Of a DNA stretch of 64,000 bases, positions 50,701 through 61,749 are shown in pieces (the first letter of the stretch is position 1; every line of letters starts with the position of its first letter). The DNA lies in the NCBI GenBank assembly GCA_014190895.1, contig BJGV01000004.1:1-64000 (forward strand), read 5' to 3'. The DNA is from Nitrosomonadaceae bacterium (GTDB taxonomy: Bacteria; Pseudomonadota; Gammaproteobacteria; Burkholderiales; Nitrosomonadaceae). The notes beneath the pieces were generated by a model. That model was not told the DNA's origin. It saw only the letters and a program-made list of their open reading frames with translations, and made no database searches. Position numbers and translations under genes: made by a program.

Positions 50701-51402
50701 TTAATGACTTGTATTGATAGACATTCGATAACCAGATCCTCTTACCGTTTGCAGAATATCTTCCTTGTGAAAAACCTGTAATATCTTCCGCAATCTTCTA
50801 ATATGCACATCAACAGTACGATCCTGAATAAACACATGATCTCCCCATACTTCATTGAGCAACTGTAAGCGTGTGTAAACTCTTTCAGGATGAGTCATAA
50901 AAAAATGTAACAATCGAAACTCTGTTGGGCCCACCTCTACATTCTGATCATCAATTGTGACACGGTGAGTGGTTGGATCGAGACTTAACCCCCTTATTTC
51001 TACTATATCGTTAACTAATTCTGGCGCGCGTCGTCGGAGTACTGCTTTGATTCTAGAAATTAACTCGCGTGGTGAAAAAGGCTTGGTAATGTAATCGTCC
51101 GCACCAGCCTCTAACCCTGAGACTATATCGCTCTCTGCAGAACGTGCGGTGAGAAGAATAATAGGAAGAATTTTAGTGCGCGAAACTCCTCGTAAAATTC
51201 TAATCAATTCGACACCATTTATTCCTGGCAACATTAAGTCGAGCAAGAGTAAGTCAGGCAAAATATCTTTAATTACCTTCATTGCTTGCTCTGCATCTTC
51301 CGCGAAAATAACAGTATGGCCAGCCCTTTTTAAACTGTGCCCAATTAATTCTTGAATTGCTAATTCATCTTCGACCACCAGTACTCTTGCTGATGTACTC
51401 AT
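50701..51402 (-). CDS. phoB: Phosphate regulon response regulator PhoB
   Basis: 233 residues: receiver domain (phospho-Asp in LLLLDLMLPG, about 54) and an OmpR-type winged helix (about 140-230; VYTRLQLLNEVWGDHVFIQDR, VDVHIRRLRKIL). First gene of the phoBR pair. The 150-bp upstream region (51403-51553) shows no recognisable pho box. Confidence 0.92.
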   Translation of the reverse strand: MSTSARVLVVEDELAIQELIGHSLKRAGHTVIFAEDAEQAMKVIKDILPDLLLLDLMLPGINGVELIRILRGVSRTKILPIILLTARSAESDIVSGLEAGADDYITKPFSPRELISRIKAVLRRRAPELVNDIVEIRGLSLDPTTHRVTIDDQNVEVGPTEFRLLHFFMTHPERVYTRLQLLNEVWGDHVFIQDRTVDVHIRRLRKILQVFHKEDILQTVRGSGYRMSINTSH

Positions 51403-51553
51403 AAATTTTATTTTCTTAAAATAAACACTCTATCTAATCAATATCAGTATAAAACATTACGATGCTCTATTGGCAAGAAAAAACTAGTCTGAATCTAAAC
51501 AACTTAATTTTTTCGATAAGTTATCTTTACGCAAAAAACTTTCTTGTAAAATG

Positions 51554-54373
51554 TCATAAATTAAGTGCAGTCCTTAAGTAATAGCCAGTAAAACTCATTT
51601 TGTTTTCCGCCACTTCCTCTGGCGTGCCCTCGGCAATAATGTGACCCCCATACTCACCACCTTCTGGACCAAGGTCAATAACCCAATCAGCGGTCTTAAT
51701 TACATCAAGATTATGCTCTATAACCACTACAGTATTACCATTATCACGTAGCCGATGCAATACTTTCAACAATAAGTCAATATCTTGAAAATGTAAGCCA
51801 GTAGTCGGTTCATCTAACACATAGAGAGTGCGACCTGTATCGCGCTTTGAAAGCTCTAATGACAATTTCACTCTCTGAGCCTCTCCGCCGGAAAGTGTTG
51901 TTGCAGATTGTCCTATTTTAATATAGCCCAACCCCACTTCCAGCAATGTTTTTAACTTTCTCGCCACCACTGGAATTGAATTAAAAAACTTATATGCTTG
52001 CTCCACTGTCATGTGCAAAATTTCGTTAATATTTTTATCTTTATATAAAATTTCTAATGTCTCACGGTTATAACGTTTGCCATGACAAACATCACACGAA
52101 ACATATATATCTGGCAGAAAATGCATTTCTACCTTGATTGCACCGTCCCCTTGACAAACTTCGCAACGTCCACCTTTAACATTGAAAGAGAATCGTCCTG
52201 GACCATAACCACGTTCACGCGCTTGGGGTGTATCAGAAAACAATTCACGAATTGGTGTAAATAATCCAGTATAGGTAGCCGGATTAGAACGAGGAGTGCG
52301 TCCGATAGGACTCTGATCCATGTTAATGACTTTATCAAAAAAAGCCAATCCGTCTAAATTTCTATAGGGTGAAGGTTCCGCATTACTGCCATAGAGATGT
52401 CGCGCCATGGCATTATACAAAGTGTTATTAATAAGGGTGGATTTACCTGAACCAGATACGCCGGTAACACATACAAATAAGCCTACTGGTAAGCTAAAGG
52501 TGACATTTTTTAGATTATTACCAGAGGCTCCTTCAATTACCAACCAACGATTATTTTTTGGTTTCGTACGTCTTTCTGGTAACGCAATAATTAACTTTCC
52601 AGAAAGATATTTACCTGTGAGCGAATCTAAATCTTTTTTAATAATTTCGGGCGCACCCTGAGCGACAATTGATCCACCGTGTTCGCCTGCGCCAGGACCC
52701 ATATCAACTACATAATCAGCCGCAAGTATAGCATCTTGATCATGCTCAACTACAATTACACTGTTACCAAGATCGCGTAAATTTTTGAGAGTTTCCAAAA
52801 GTCGTCCATTATCCCGCTGATGCAAACCAATGGAAGGCTCATCTAGCACATACATCACACCAGTCAGTCCAGACCCGATCTGACTAGCAAGACGAATGCG
52901 TTGAGATTCTCCGCCAGATAGCGTATCAGCAGACCTATCTAGCGATAAATAATCAAGCCCAACATTGTTAAGAAACAGTAAACGGCCAGAAATCTCTTTT
53001 ACAATTCTTTCCGCAATAACATGTTTATTTCCAATCAGCCTCATTTGATCAAAAAATTTCTGAGCTTCTTTTAAAGATAATGCATTAATTTCGTAAATGG
53101 CTCGCCCTCCTACCTGCACGTGACGAGCTTCACGACATAAACGAGTGCCGCTACATGCAGAACAAGACTGGGAATTCAAGTATTTTCCCAGTTCCTCACG
53201 CACCGCTAATGAGTCCGTCTCTTTATAACGTCGCTCCAAGTTAGGAATAATACCTTCGAAAATATGCTCTCTATGATTTTTAGATCCACTCTCATTTAGA
53301 TACAAAAATAAAATTTTCTCTTTCTCAGATCCTCTTAGAATAATTTGTTGAATATCTGTAGAGAGTTCTTCAAATGGAATCTCCAAATCAAAATTATAGT
53401 GTCTTGAAAGACTTACTAACATATGAAAATAAAATTGATTGCGCTGATCCCATCCCTTAATCGCCCCAGAGGCCAATGACAGATGAGGAAAAGCAACAAT
53501 GCGCTTAGAATCAAAAAATGTTACCTGTCCAAGACCGTCACATTTAGGACAGGCTCCCATCGGACTATTAAAGGAAAATAATCTTGGTTCTAGTTCTGGT
53601 AATGAATAACTGCATATTGGACAACTAAATTTAGCGGAAAATAGATGCATATGGCCAGAATCCACCTCCATTACTAGGGCTCGTCCGTCAGCGTGACGTA
53701 GCGCGGTTTCAAATGATTCCGCTAATCGTTGTTTAAGATCAGAAGAGACTTTTAGCCTGTCTATCACCACCTCTACTATATGTTTTTTATTTTTCTGTAG
53801 TTTCGGCAATGCGTCGATTGCATATACTTTCCCATCTATCCTTAAGCGCATAAAACCTTGTGCACGTAACTCATCAAATAAATCCGCCTGCTCTCCTTTG
53901 CGATCTATTATCAGGGGAGAAAGAATCATTAATCGAGTGTCTACTGGTAATTGGAGCACGTAATCTACCATTTGTGAAACGCTCTGTGCCGTCAATGTAG
54001 TGCCATGATCAGGACATTGCGGATCTCCTGCACGTGCAAATAATAAACGCATGTAATCATGGATCTCCGTGACAGTGCCAACGGTAGAGCGTGGATTATG
54101 CGAAGTGGCTCTTTGTTCAATAGCAATAGCTGGGGAGAGACCCTCTATTAAATCTACATCTGGTTTCTCCATCAATTGCAGAAATTGTCTTGCATATGTA
54201 GAAAGTGACTCTACATAACGGCGCTGACCTTCTGCGTAAAGTGTGTCAAATGCAAGCGAAGATTTACCGGATCCAGATAAACCGGTAATTACGATCAACT
54301 TATTGCGCGGAAGATCGAGATTGATATTTTTTAGATTGTGGGTACGTGCACCACGAATTTTGATAAATTCCAT
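51554..54373 (-). CDS. uvrA: Excinuclease ABC subunit A UvrA
   Basis: 939-residue nucleotide-excision repair ATPase with two ABC modules. First Walker [14 protein letters not shown] (about 31), zinc finger [14 protein letters not shown]...CPKC (about 251), first signature [12 protein letters not shown]; second Walker [12 protein letters not shown] (about 640), zinc finger CEVC...[10 protein letters not shown], second signature [12 protein letters not shown]. Full length and unaltered, in contrast to the degenerate ABC gene at 33.9 kb. Confidence 0.97.
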   Translation of the reverse strand: MEFIKIRGARTHNLKNINLDLPRNKLIVITGLSGSGKSSLAFDTLYAEGQRRYVESLSTYARQFLQLMEKPDVDLIEGLSPAIAIEQRATSHNPRSTVGTVTEIHDYMRLLFARAGDPQCPDHGTTLTAQSVSQMVDYVLQLPVDTRLMILSPLIIDRKGEQADLFDELRAQGFMRLRIDGKVYAIDALPKLQKNKKHIVEVVIDRLKVSSDLKQRLAESFETALRHADGRALVMEVDSGHMHLFSAKFSCPICSYSLPELEPRLFSFNSPMGACPKCDGLGQVTFFDSKRIVAFPHLSLASGAIKGWDQRNQFYFHMLVSLSRHYNFDLEIPFEELSTDIQQIILRGSEKEKILFLYLNESGSKNHREHIFEGIIPNLERRYKETDSLAVREELGKYLNSQSCSACSGTRLCREARHVQVGGRAIYEINALSLKEAQKFFDQMRLIGNKHVIAERIVKEISGRLLFLNNVGLDYLSLDRSADTLSGGESQRIRLASQIGSGLTGVMYVLDEPSIGLHQRDNGRLLETLKNLRDLGNSVIVVEHDQDAILAADYVVDMGPGAGEHGGSIVAQGAPEIIKKDLDSLTGKYLSGKLIIALPERRTKPKNNRWLVIEGASGNNLKNVTFSLPVGLFVCVTGVSGSGKSTLINNTLYNAMARHLYGSNAEPSPYRNLDGLAFFDKVINMDQSPIGRTPRSNPATYTGLFTPIRELFSDTPQARERGYGPGRFSFNVKGGRCEVCQGDGAIKVEMHFLPDIYVSCDVCHGKRYNRETLEILYKDKNINEILHMTVEQAYKFFNSIPVVARKLKTLLEVGLGYIKIGQSATTLSGGEAQRVKLSLELSKRDTGRTLYVLDEPTTGLHFQDIDLLLKVLHRLRDNGNTVVVIEHNLDVIKTADWVIDLGPEGGEYGGHIIAEGTPEEVAENKMSFTGYYLRTALNL

Positions 54374-54439
54374 TGACTACCTAAGAACTGGACAACCTGC
54401 TACTATACTAAAAATTTTAATAAATTCCCAATTTTATCG

Positions 54440-55825
54440 ATGCCCACCCCATCCTCTCCTGAAAAAATGTCTTCAATAGAGCTTAGAGCCACTGCTGGCT
54501 TGGCAAGCATCTATGGATTGCGAATGCTGGGAATGTTTATTATTTTGCCTGTATTTGCGTTTTATGCTGAGCATTTGCCTGGTGGCGATAATTACACACT
54601 AGTCGGTATTGCACTTGGTGCATACGGACTCACCCAAGCAATACTACAAATTCCCTTTGGATGGTTGTCCGATCGCATTGGACGTAAACCAGTTATTTGT
54701 ATTGGATTAATTCTATTTGGCATCGGCAGCTTTGTTGCCGCTTCCGCCACTGATATTTACTGGGTAATTTTTGGTCGCGTTATCCAAGGTTCTGGAGCAA
54801 TCTCTGCCGCAGTGATGGCGCTTGCTGCCGATCTTACTCGTGAAGAACAGCGCACCAAATCAATGGCCGCAATTGGTATGACTATTGGCATTACTTTTGC
54901 TTTCTCCCTAATCATTGCCCCCACATTAAATCACTTAATCGGCGTACCAGGAATTTTTGTTATGACAGGTGTGCTTGCATTATTAGCCTTAATAGTAATT
55001 TATAAAGTTATTCCAGATCCTCTAATCAGTCATTTCCATTCCGATACCGAGACATCTGGAAAGAGATTTCACAATGTACTGCGTGACCCTGAATTATTAC
55101 GTCTGAATTTTGGTGTGTTCACGCTTCACGCAACACTCATGGCATTGTGGTTAGTAATCCCCCTATCACTACGCAACGCTGGACTGGCAATAGATCATCA
55201 TTGGCAGATCTACTTACCAGTATTAATACTGTCCATGGCATTAATTATTCCGGCTATTATTTATGCAGAAAAGAAGGCTAAACTCAAACCGGTATTTGTT
55301 TCAGCTGTAGCGGTATTAATGGTGGCTCAATTATTGCTGGCGTTGATGCTAGATTCCTTATGGGGAATAGCAGTAGCATTATTAGTATTCTTTGCTGCAT
55401 TTAATTTATTAGAAGCTAGTTTGCCATCGCTCATTTCCAAGATTGCTCCAGTAGGTATGAAAGGTACTGCCATTGGGGTTTATAGCAGTATTCAATTTCT
55501 CGGTTCCTTTGTTGGCGCAACCACAGGGGGCTATTTATACGGAAATTATGGCGGCCCTGCACTATTTATATTCTGCGGTACTCTGTTAGCATTATGGCTA
55601 TGGTTAGCTGCAACCATGAAAACACCGGCTGCTGTACGCACCAAGATGTATCCCGTACAAAAAATTAATACCAACAGAGCTAACGAATTATCGTGTGAAT
55701 TAGCAGCTTTAACGGGTGTACATGAGGCTTTGGTAATGGCAAATGAAGGGGTGGCTTATCTAAAAGTAGACTTAAATGGTTTTGACGAGAAACAGGTTAT
55801 TCAATTACTAAAGGGGGAAATGTAA
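54440..55825 (+). CDS. YajR-like MFS transporter with C-terminal YAM-type domain
   Basis: 461 residues: twelve predicted membrane segments (about 15-395; GWLSDRIGRKPVICIG is the cytoplasmic loop motif A), then a ferredoxin-like betaalphabeta domain (about 410-461; SCELAALTGVHEALVMANEG, YLKVDLNGFDEKQVIQLL). This arrangement matches E. coli YajR, a proton-driven MFS carrier whose substrate is uncertain. Stops exactly where ssb begins, so the two are probably co-transcribed. Divergent from uvrA. Confidence 0.88.
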   Translation: MPTPSSPEKMSSIELRATAGLASIYGLRMLGMFIILPVFAFYAEHLPGGDNYTLVGIALGAYGLTQAILQIPFGWLSDRIGRKPVICIGLILFGIGSFVAASATDIYWVIFGRVIQGSGAISAAVMALAADLTREEQRTKSMAAIGMTIGITFAFSLIIAPTLNHLIGVPGIFVMTGVLALLALIVIYKVIPDPLISHFHSDTETSGKRFHNVLRDPELLRLNFGVFTLHATLMALWLVIPLSLRNAGLAIDHHWQIYLPVLILSMALIIPAIIYAEKKAKLKPVFVSAVAVLMVAQLLLALMLDSLWGIAVALLVFFAAFNLLEASLPSLISKIAPVGMKGTAIGVYSSIQFLGSFVGATTGGYLYGNYGGPALFIFCGTLLALWLWLAATMKTPAAVRTKMYPVQKINTNRANELSCELAALTGVHEALVMANEGVAYLKVDLNGFDEKQVIQLLKGEM

Positions 55826-56275
55826 ATGGCATCAATTAATAAAGTCATACTTATCGGCAACCTTGGCAAAGATCCTGAAACTCGTTACATGCCAAATGGC
55901 GAAGCTGTGACTAATATTACTTTGGCAACCACAGAAACCTGGAAAGATAAAAATGGTGAAAAACAAGAGAAAACTGAATGGCATCGTGTCACTTTTTATC
56001 GGAAACTTGCTGAAATTGCAGGTGAATATCTAAAGAAAGGTCGGCCAGTATACGTTGAGGGAAGACTAGAAACCCGTAAATGGCTTGATAAAGCGGGTGT
56101 TGAGCGTTACACCACCGAGATTATTGCTAGCGATATGAAAATGTTAGGCAACAAGCCAGGTGCCTCTAGCTTCGAAACAGAAGAAAAAGACAATGACACA
56201 ATAGCACCTAAAAGCAAACCCGTTACCAAAAGTAATAGTGGGTTTGATGACATGGATGACGATATACCATTTTGA
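55826..56275 (+). CDS. ssb: Single-stranded DNA-binding protein
   Basis: 149 residues: OB fold (about 1-110; [27 protein letters not shown]-like [15 protein letters not shown]), a disordered linker and the acidic tip DDMDDDIPF that recruits repair proteins. Start is immediately after the MFS stop, with GGGGGAAA before the ATG. A location next to uvrA on the other strand is common in proteobacteria. Confidence 0.96.
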   Translation: MASINKVILIGNLGKDPETRYMPNGEAVTNITLATTETWKDKNGEKQEKTEWHRVTFYRKLAEIAGEYLKKGRPVYVEGRLETRKWLDKAGVERYTTEIIASDMKMLGNKPGASSFETEEKDNDTIAPKSKPVTKSNSGFDDMDDDIPF

Positions 56276-56297
56276 GATATACCTAGTTTAAATATGT

Positions 56298-56340
56298 AAA
56301 TATTAACCCAGCAAGCTTGAAGTTTGCTGGGTTAATATTT
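56298..56340 (+). terminator. Strong intrinsic terminator after ssb
   Basis: A 17-bp perfect stem (56298-56314 with 56324-56340) containing the GC-rich core ACCCAGCAA / TTGCTGGGT, a 9-base loop, and a T-rich 3' side. It lies 23 bp after the ssb stop codon and is the best terminator in the window. Confidence 0.8.
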
Positions 56341-56476
56341 ATTCACAATCACTTAATAATTTACTAGAAATTAAATACCGCCGAGATGCGCACCGATTTA
56401 CCTTAAACTGATTATTGCTGTGTATGGGCTGAAGAGAATGTGCTGCCGTTTATGCAAGGCATAAGAACCTTAATGC

Positions 56477-58984
56477 TTAGGCAATTTTCCGTAATGTCTG
56501 TAGCGGTGGTCTTGTGAGAGCGCCTCTAGTTCCAATTAACCCCACCACAACTACACCTATACCACCAAAGAGCAGGCCTGCTAAAAATACCCATGGATTA
56601 AAGGTGTAAGGCATGTTTAGCGCATACTTGCCAACAATATAATTTAACGAACTTGCTCCTATTGCGGCAAGCAACCCAGCCAATCCACCAAGTATCGCAA
56701 ACTCTATTACCCAGACCCTAACTAATTGTCTGCGATTTGCCCCCAGAACGCGAAATATTGCGGCTTCATAGACACGTTCATCGTGAGTGGTGACAATCGC
56801 TGCATATAACACAGCAAGCCCAGAAAGTAGAGTAAATAAAAAAACAAATTCAATTGCTTTGGTCACTTGCTCCATAATTTTCTGTACTTGTGCAATGATA
56901 GCTTCTACATCTATTACTAAAAAATTAGGAAAATTCTTAACTAATTTATTAATGACAGTTAACTGTTCTTTTTGCAAATAAAGACTGGTGATGTAAGTTG
57001 CCGGGTACTGTTTCAGAATACTCGGCGGCGTAACTACAAAGAAATTAACGCGAAATGAATCCCAATTTACTTTACGTAAACTAGTTACGGTAACAGAAAG
57101 AATTTGGCCTGCTATTTCATAGGTTAATACATCGCCTAAGTGAATGCCTATTGTTTTCGCAACACCTTCTTCTATTGACACCACTGCCTCTCCTATACCT
57201 CCGTTTTCCCACCAATGGCCTGCAATGATCTTATTATCACTTCGAATTTCTTCTGCCCACGATAAGTTAAATTCACGCTCTATCAATCTCTTAGCTCGCG
57301 TATCAAAATAATTTTCTGATAATACGATTTTATTATTAATAGAAATTAAGCGGCCCCGCACCATTGGAAAAACAGTTGGTGACAAGATTTCATTCTGCTC
57401 AAAAAAATTTTCTAGTGGCCGTAATTGATCTGTTTGAATATTTACTAAAAAATAATTTGGTGTATCTGATGGTAAACCGGCCCGCCAATCTTGTAAGAAA
57501 TTATTCTGAATTAACGTTAAAGTTAATAAAGCCATTATTCCCAATCCTATTGCTATTATTTGCACTACATTAATAGCGGTACGTCTTAAGATACTTGCTA
57601 GTCCGTAATGCCACACTCCTCGAGTTTGGCCAAGTAAACTTGAAAGAATTTTGATCATTAAAAAACCAAAAAAACCAAAAACTACTACCGCAAGGATGAA
57701 TGTGCTCATAACAGAAATACCGAGCTGAGCGTCTCCAGCCTGCCATAAAAATAATACTAGTAATGTTACCAATCCTGTAGCATAACCCGCCAGACTACCG
57801 GTATTCTGCGAACCAATATCTCGATGCAATACGCGCAGCGCTGGCACACTTTTTAAATTTAGTAGTGGCGGTAACGCAAAGCCTAGTAGTATCGCCATAC
57901 CAAATAATAATCCATGTATAGCCGGCAATAAACTGGGCGGCGGTATCTCTACCTCTGCTATTGTAGAGAGCCAGTACGTCAATACTTCCTGTGAAATTAG
58001 ACCAAGTACACACCCAATTGAACTAGCCGCTATTCCAAACATAATAAAATAATATAGATATAACTTTAGTATTTTTTTCTGACTAGTGCCTAAACAACGC
58101 ATCACGGCACAGGTATCGAGATGGCGCAGAATGAATTGACGAACTGCAAGTGCAATTGCTACTGTTGCGAGAACTACGCTCGCCATAGCGGCTAGACTAA
58201 GAAATTTCTCCGCCCGCTCTAATACCGTTTTAATTTCAGGTCGAGCGTCACGAATATCCTCAATTCTTTCTCCAAGCACTAGACGTGCCTGTGCCCAACT
58301 CTTAAAAGATTTAACTAATCCGGCATCACCTGCGATTAAAAGACGATATGTAACACGACTCCCCTGTTTTATTAGATTGGTTGCAGGTAAATCAACTGCA
58401 TTAATTAATAAACGCGGGGCAAGGCTAATAAAACCAATAGAATGATCCGGTTCTTGAGTTATTAACGCAGTCACAGTTAATTTTGTTGCGCCCACTTCAA
58501 TTGTGTCACCTTGTTTAAGAGTAAGGCGATTTGCGAGTTTATCATCCACCCATACTGAGCCGGATGATGGAATTGCATTGGGAATATAATCTGCTCTAGG
58601 AGATGATACATTACTGATATTATCTGAAATTCTTAACTCGCCGCGCAAAGGATAGTCTGTGGCTACTGCTTTAATTTCTGTTAATAGGCTATTTTCTCCT
58701 TTCGCTACCATGCTAGGAAATTTCAGTGCATTGGAGACGACTAATCCAAGTCGTAATGCTTCATCCGTATAATGTTGGGAAATCTGATGGTCTGAAACAA
58801 TAATTAAGTCTGCACCAAGCAATTGATTGCCTTGACGAGAAAGTGTCAATTGCACTCTATCAACAAAAAATCCTACCGTGGCGATTCCGCCCACTGCAAT
58901 GACTAATGCAAATAGCAATAAGTTTAACTCACCTGCACGCCAATCACAGACAAGCATGCGGAAAGAAATTCTGGGAAGATTCAT
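56477..58984 (-). CDS. ABC transporter permease, FtsX family (YbbP-like)
   Basis: 835-residue permease with about ten membrane segments and two extracytoplasmic domains, the MacB/FtsX repeat seen in YbbP. An N-terminal anchor (about 22-42; LLLFALVIAVGGIATVGFF) precedes the first large periplasmic domain. Partner ATPase is the next gene, 42 bp upstream. The family (YbbAP-TesA) is thought to act with the lysophospholipase TesA; substrate unknown. Confidence 0.88.
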   Translation of the reverse strand: MNLPRISFRMLVCDWRAGELNLLLFALVIAVGGIATVGFFVDRVQLTLSRQGNQLLGADLIIVSDHQISQHYTDEALRLGLVVSNALKFPSMVAKGENSLLTEIKAVATDYPLRGELRISDNISNVSSPRADYIPNAIPSSGSVWVDDKLANRLTLKQGDTIEVGATKLTVTALITQEPDHSIGFISLAPRLLINAVDLPATNLIKQGSRVTYRLLIAGDAGLVKSFKSWAQARLVLGERIEDIRDARPEIKTVLERAEKFLSLAAMASVVLATVAIALAVRQFILRHLDTCAVMRCLGTSQKKILKLYLYYFIMFGIAASSIGCVLGLISQEVLTYWLSTIAEVEIPPPSLLPAIHGLLFGMAILLGFALPPLLNLKSVPALRVLHRDIGSQNTGSLAGYATGLVTLLVLFLWQAGDAQLGISVMSTFILAVVVFGFFGFLMIKILSSLLGQTRGVWHYGLASILRRTAINVVQIIAIGLGIMALLTLTLIQNNFLQDWRAGLPSDTPNYFLVNIQTDQLRPLENFFEQNEILSPTVFPMVRGRLISINNKIVLSENYFDTRAKRLIEREFNLSWAEEIRSDNKIIAGHWWENGGIGEAVVSIEEGVAKTIGIHLGDVLTYEIAGQILSVTVTSLRKVNWDSFRVNFFVVTPPSILKQYPATYITSLYLQKEQLTVINKLVKNFPNFLVIDVEAIIAQVQKIMEQVTKAIEFVFLFTLLSGLAVLYAAIVTTHDERVYEAAIFRVLGANRRQLVRVWVIEFAILGGLAGLLAAIGASSLNYIVGKYALNMPYTFNPWVFLAGLLFGGIGVVVVGLIGTRGALTRPPLQTLRKIA

Positions 58985-59026
58985 AAAAATTTATTTATTT
59001 AAAATAGATTTAATCAATACATTCAT

Positions 59027-59713
59027 CTAATTTATTATTTCTCCTCCTGCCAATCTCACTCGCTGCGTACAACGACTAGAGATCGCCTCGTCATGAGTTA
59101 CCAATAACAACGTTGCTCCACGCTCACGATTAAGCTCAAACATAAGATTAATAATGTGCGCTCCGGTAACAGAATCCAAATTGCCAGTAGGCTCATCGGC
59201 TAAAAATAATTTTGGCTGAGTAACAAAAGCACGTGCAATAGCTACGCGCTGTTGTTCACCACCGGAGAGTTGTTTTGGATAGTGTTTTAGACGCATTCCT
59301 AACCCAACTCGCCCAAGTAAATCTAGCGCAGTGGTTCGTGCATTACTACTACCTAATAACTCTAGCGGTAGCATTACATTCTCGATCGCGGTTAATGCCG
59401 GGAGCAGCTGAAATGATTGAAAAATAAAACCTAATATACGTCCGCGTATAGCTGCACGCTCATCTTCATTCAATGAAAAAATATTCACTCCATCTAAATA
59501 AACTGTACCACTGGATGGTGTATCTAATCCTGCTAATAATCCTAACAATGTAGATTTACCGGAACCAGAGGCACCCAAAATAGCAACAGTCTCACCTGCA
59601 TTAATAACTAAGTTAATATCTTGTAAAATGATTAGTTGCGTATCGCCAGTCCTAACTTTTTTATTTAAAGAAACGGCTCGCACAATGGGCTGTATAATAG
59701 GATCAACCGCCAT
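59027..59713 (-). CDS. ABC transporter ATPase YbbA-like
   Basis: 228 residues from the ATG at 59713. Walker [19 protein letters not shown] (about 48), Q-loop FIFQSFQLL, signature LSGGEQQRVAIARA, Walker B LFLADEPTGNLD and H-loop LLVTHDE. All ATP motifs intact. An upstream start at 59818 would overlap tesA by about 100 bp and is rejected. Its ATG overlaps the tesA ATG on the other strand by 3 bp (CATG at 59711-59714). The family LolD/YbbA. Confidence 0.9.
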   Translation of the reverse strand: MAVDPIIQPIVRAVSLNKKVRTGDTQLIILQDINLVINAGETVAILGASGSGKSTLLGLLAGLDTPSSGTVYLDGVNIFSLNEDERAAIRGRILGFIFQSFQLLPALTAIENVMLPLELLGSSNARTTALDLLGRVGLGMRLKHYPKQLSGGEQQRVAIARAFVTQPKLFLADEPTGNLDSVTGAHIINLMFELNRERGATLLLVTHDEAISSRCTQRVRLAGGEIIN

Positions 59714-60350
59714 GAAAAATCTTCTCTTTCTCTTAAGTATTTCATTAGGTGTTGTGCTTAGTTCCTCGTCCACTGGTACAGACACAACCGCTTTGTTAAA
59801 AACCGCTACCACTGTCATGGTATTTGGGGACAGTTTATCATCTAGTTACGGCATTCCTTCCGAAGCTGGATGGGTAAATCTGTTAAAAAAACGACTACAA
59901 ATACAATCGTCCAGTTATCAAGTAATAAATGCCAGTGTTAGCGGTGAAACTACACTAGGCGGCCGCAACAATATCGAACAAGCACTCAAAAACCACCGGC
60001 CCAATATTGTTATTATAGAACTTGGTGCTAATGATGGACTACGCGGTCTATCTACTAAATCTGCTTACGAAAATTTAGAAAGCATTATCAAAGTCTGTCA
60101 ACGAAATCAAATCACCGTGCTCTTGGTAGGTATGCGTCTACCGCCTAATTATGGCATAACATATACAAAACAATTTCAGGATATCTATCTACAATTAGCG
60201 AAATATCATCGGCTCAGGTTGGTGCCGTTTTTGCTAGAGAATTTTGGTGATAAACCGGAATACTTCCAAGAAGATGGATTGCACCCAAACACACAGGCAC
60301 AAGAAAAAATATTAGAGAATGTGTGGAAAGAATTGCACCTATTAATTTAA
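59712..60350 (+). CDS. tesA: Lysophospholipase / acyl-CoA thioesterase TesA
   Basis: 212-residue SGNH-fold esterase secreted to the periplasm: signal peptide (about 1-20), block I GDSLSSSYG (nucleophile serine), block III GANDGLRG and block V DGLHPN. AGGA, 9 nt upstream of the ATG, and TATAAT at 59693-59698 both lie within the divergent ybbA frame. Pairing with ybbAP is conserved in many proteobacteria. Confidence 0.9.
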   Translation: MKNLLFLLSISLGVVLSSSSTGTDTTALLKTATTVMVFGDSLSSSYGIPSEAGWVNLLKKRLQIQSSSYQVINASVSGETTLGGRNNIEQALKNHRPNIVIIELGANDGLRGLSTKSAYENLESIIKVCQRNQITVLLVGMRLPPNYGITYTKQFQDIYLQLAKYHRLRLVPFLLENFGDKPEYFQEDGLHPNTQAQEKILENVWKELHLLI

Positions 60351-60473
60351 CTTAATTAACTACTATTATTAGACTGAAGCATGATCAAATAGTTCAATAA
60401 GATTAGAGATTTTTTACAGTCTAACTTTCTTCAAGATATCAATCCAAGAAAGCTGGATTTAGGGTGCATTTTC

Positions 60474-60502
60474 TTGACTAAATACCCATTTTCCTTTAAA
60501 TT
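60474..60502 (+). promoter_or_regulatory. Promoter candidate of the desaturase
   Basis: TTGACT (60474-60479, five of six) and TAAATT (60497-60502, four of six) are 17 bp apart, 34 bp before the ATG. The rest of 60351-60536 shows nothing clear. Confidence 0.4.
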
Positions 60503-60536
60503 ATAGCGTCTTTTCACTTTATAGCAGTCAATGTAA

Positions 60537-61721
60537 ATGAGCTACATAAATATGATCTCTGGTCTTGTTGATTTGCCTTGGTGGGGCTATGTTCTAGTAA
60601 CTCTGATGTTAACCCATATCACCATTGCCAGCATTACCATCTATCTTCATCGTCACCAAGCTCATCGGGCATTAGAATTACACCCCCTTGCTAGTCATTT
60701 CTTTCGCCTATGGCTCTGGCTTACCACTGGAATGATAACCAAAGAATGGACGGCAATACATCGCAAACATCATGCAAAATGTGAGACCCTTGATGATCCC
60801 CATAGTCCGCAAATTTTAGGCATAGGAAGGCTATTAAAGGAAGGATCAGAGCTATACCGAAAAGAAGCTAAAAATTTAGAGACTCTTACAAGATATGGTC
60901 ATGGTACGCCGGATGACTGGTTAGAACGTAATATCTATAGTAAACATAGCGCCAAGGGTGTTACGCTAACATTGATTATCGATCTCATTTTGTTTGGTCC
61001 CATTGGACTTACTATTTGGGCTATTCAGATGATCTGGTCACCGATTATGGCTGCAGGTATCGTTAACGGTGTTGGTCACTACTGGGGGTATCGCAACTTC
61101 CAAGCAGAGGATGCTAGCCGCAATATCGTTCCATGGGGCATCCTCATTGGAGGAGAAGAATTGCATAACAACCATCATGCTTACGCTACCTCTGCACGAT
61201 TATCTAATAAATGGTATGAATTCGATATTGGCTGGATGTACATATGCATTCTTAAGTTAATAGGGCTCGCCAAAGTAAAAAAAGTGGCTCCCAAACTACG
61301 TTTTAATATGGCCAAAACTAAGTGTGATCTTGATACATTACACGCCGTCATTTCTCACCGTTATGAAGTACTTGCAAAATATGCTAAATCTCTTAAGCAT
61401 GCGCTTGCCAAAGAAACTAGTCACTTAAGCGAGGCGCTGATACATCATGGTATAGATCGCTCCACTATTAAACGTTGGGTATTGGCTGATTCCAAAACCT
61501 TACAAGCACATGAACGTACCCAGTTAAGCTTGGTGTTAAATAAAACCAAAGCGCTTGACAAAATGTACTGTATGAGAGAGGAATTAATGTCGGTGTGGCA
61601 ACGATCTTCTGCATCAGGAGATGAATTAGTCAAACAATTAGAAGACTGGTGTCACCGTGCAGAAGAAAGTGGTATAGAAGCACTGGAGAAATTCTCTCGC
61701 AGACTCCGTTGCTATGCTTAA
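60537..61721 (+). CDS. Fatty acid desaturase (acyl-CoA delta-9 type)
   Basis: 394-residue membrane di-iron desaturase. Histidine boxes HRHQAH (38-43), HRKHH (75-79) and HNNHHA (about 212-217), membrane segments at about 14-36 and 145-185. The last about 120 residues (about 275-394) form a separate helical extension (LSEALIHHGIDRSTIKRW, LVKQLEDWCHRAEESGIEAL). The extension is shared with other bacterial DesA-type proteins as far as I recall. Introduces double bonds for membrane fluidity, suggesting cold adaptation. It lies 28 bp before the end of rpmG on the other strand. Confidence 0.87.
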   Translation: MSYINMISGLVDLPWWGYVLVTLMLTHITIASITIYLHRHQAHRALELHPLASHFFRLWLWLTTGMITKEWTAIHRKHHAKCETLDDPHSPQILGIGRLLKEGSELYRKEAKNLETLTRYGHGTPDDWLERNIYSKHSAKGVTLTLIIDLILFGPIGLTIWAIQMIWSPIMAAGIVNGVGHYWGYRNFQAEDASRNIVPWGILIGGEELHNNHHAYATSARLSNKWYEFDIGWMYICILKLIGLAKVKKVAPKLRFNMAKTKCDLDTLHAVISHRYEVLAKYAKSLKHALAKETSHLSEALIHHGIDRSTIKRWVLADSKTLQAHERTQLSLVLNKTKALDKMYCMREELMSVWQRSSASGDELVKQLEDWCHRAEESGIEALEKFSRRLRCYA

Positions 61722-61749
61722 CAAATCAAGAATTAACACCAGAAGAACG

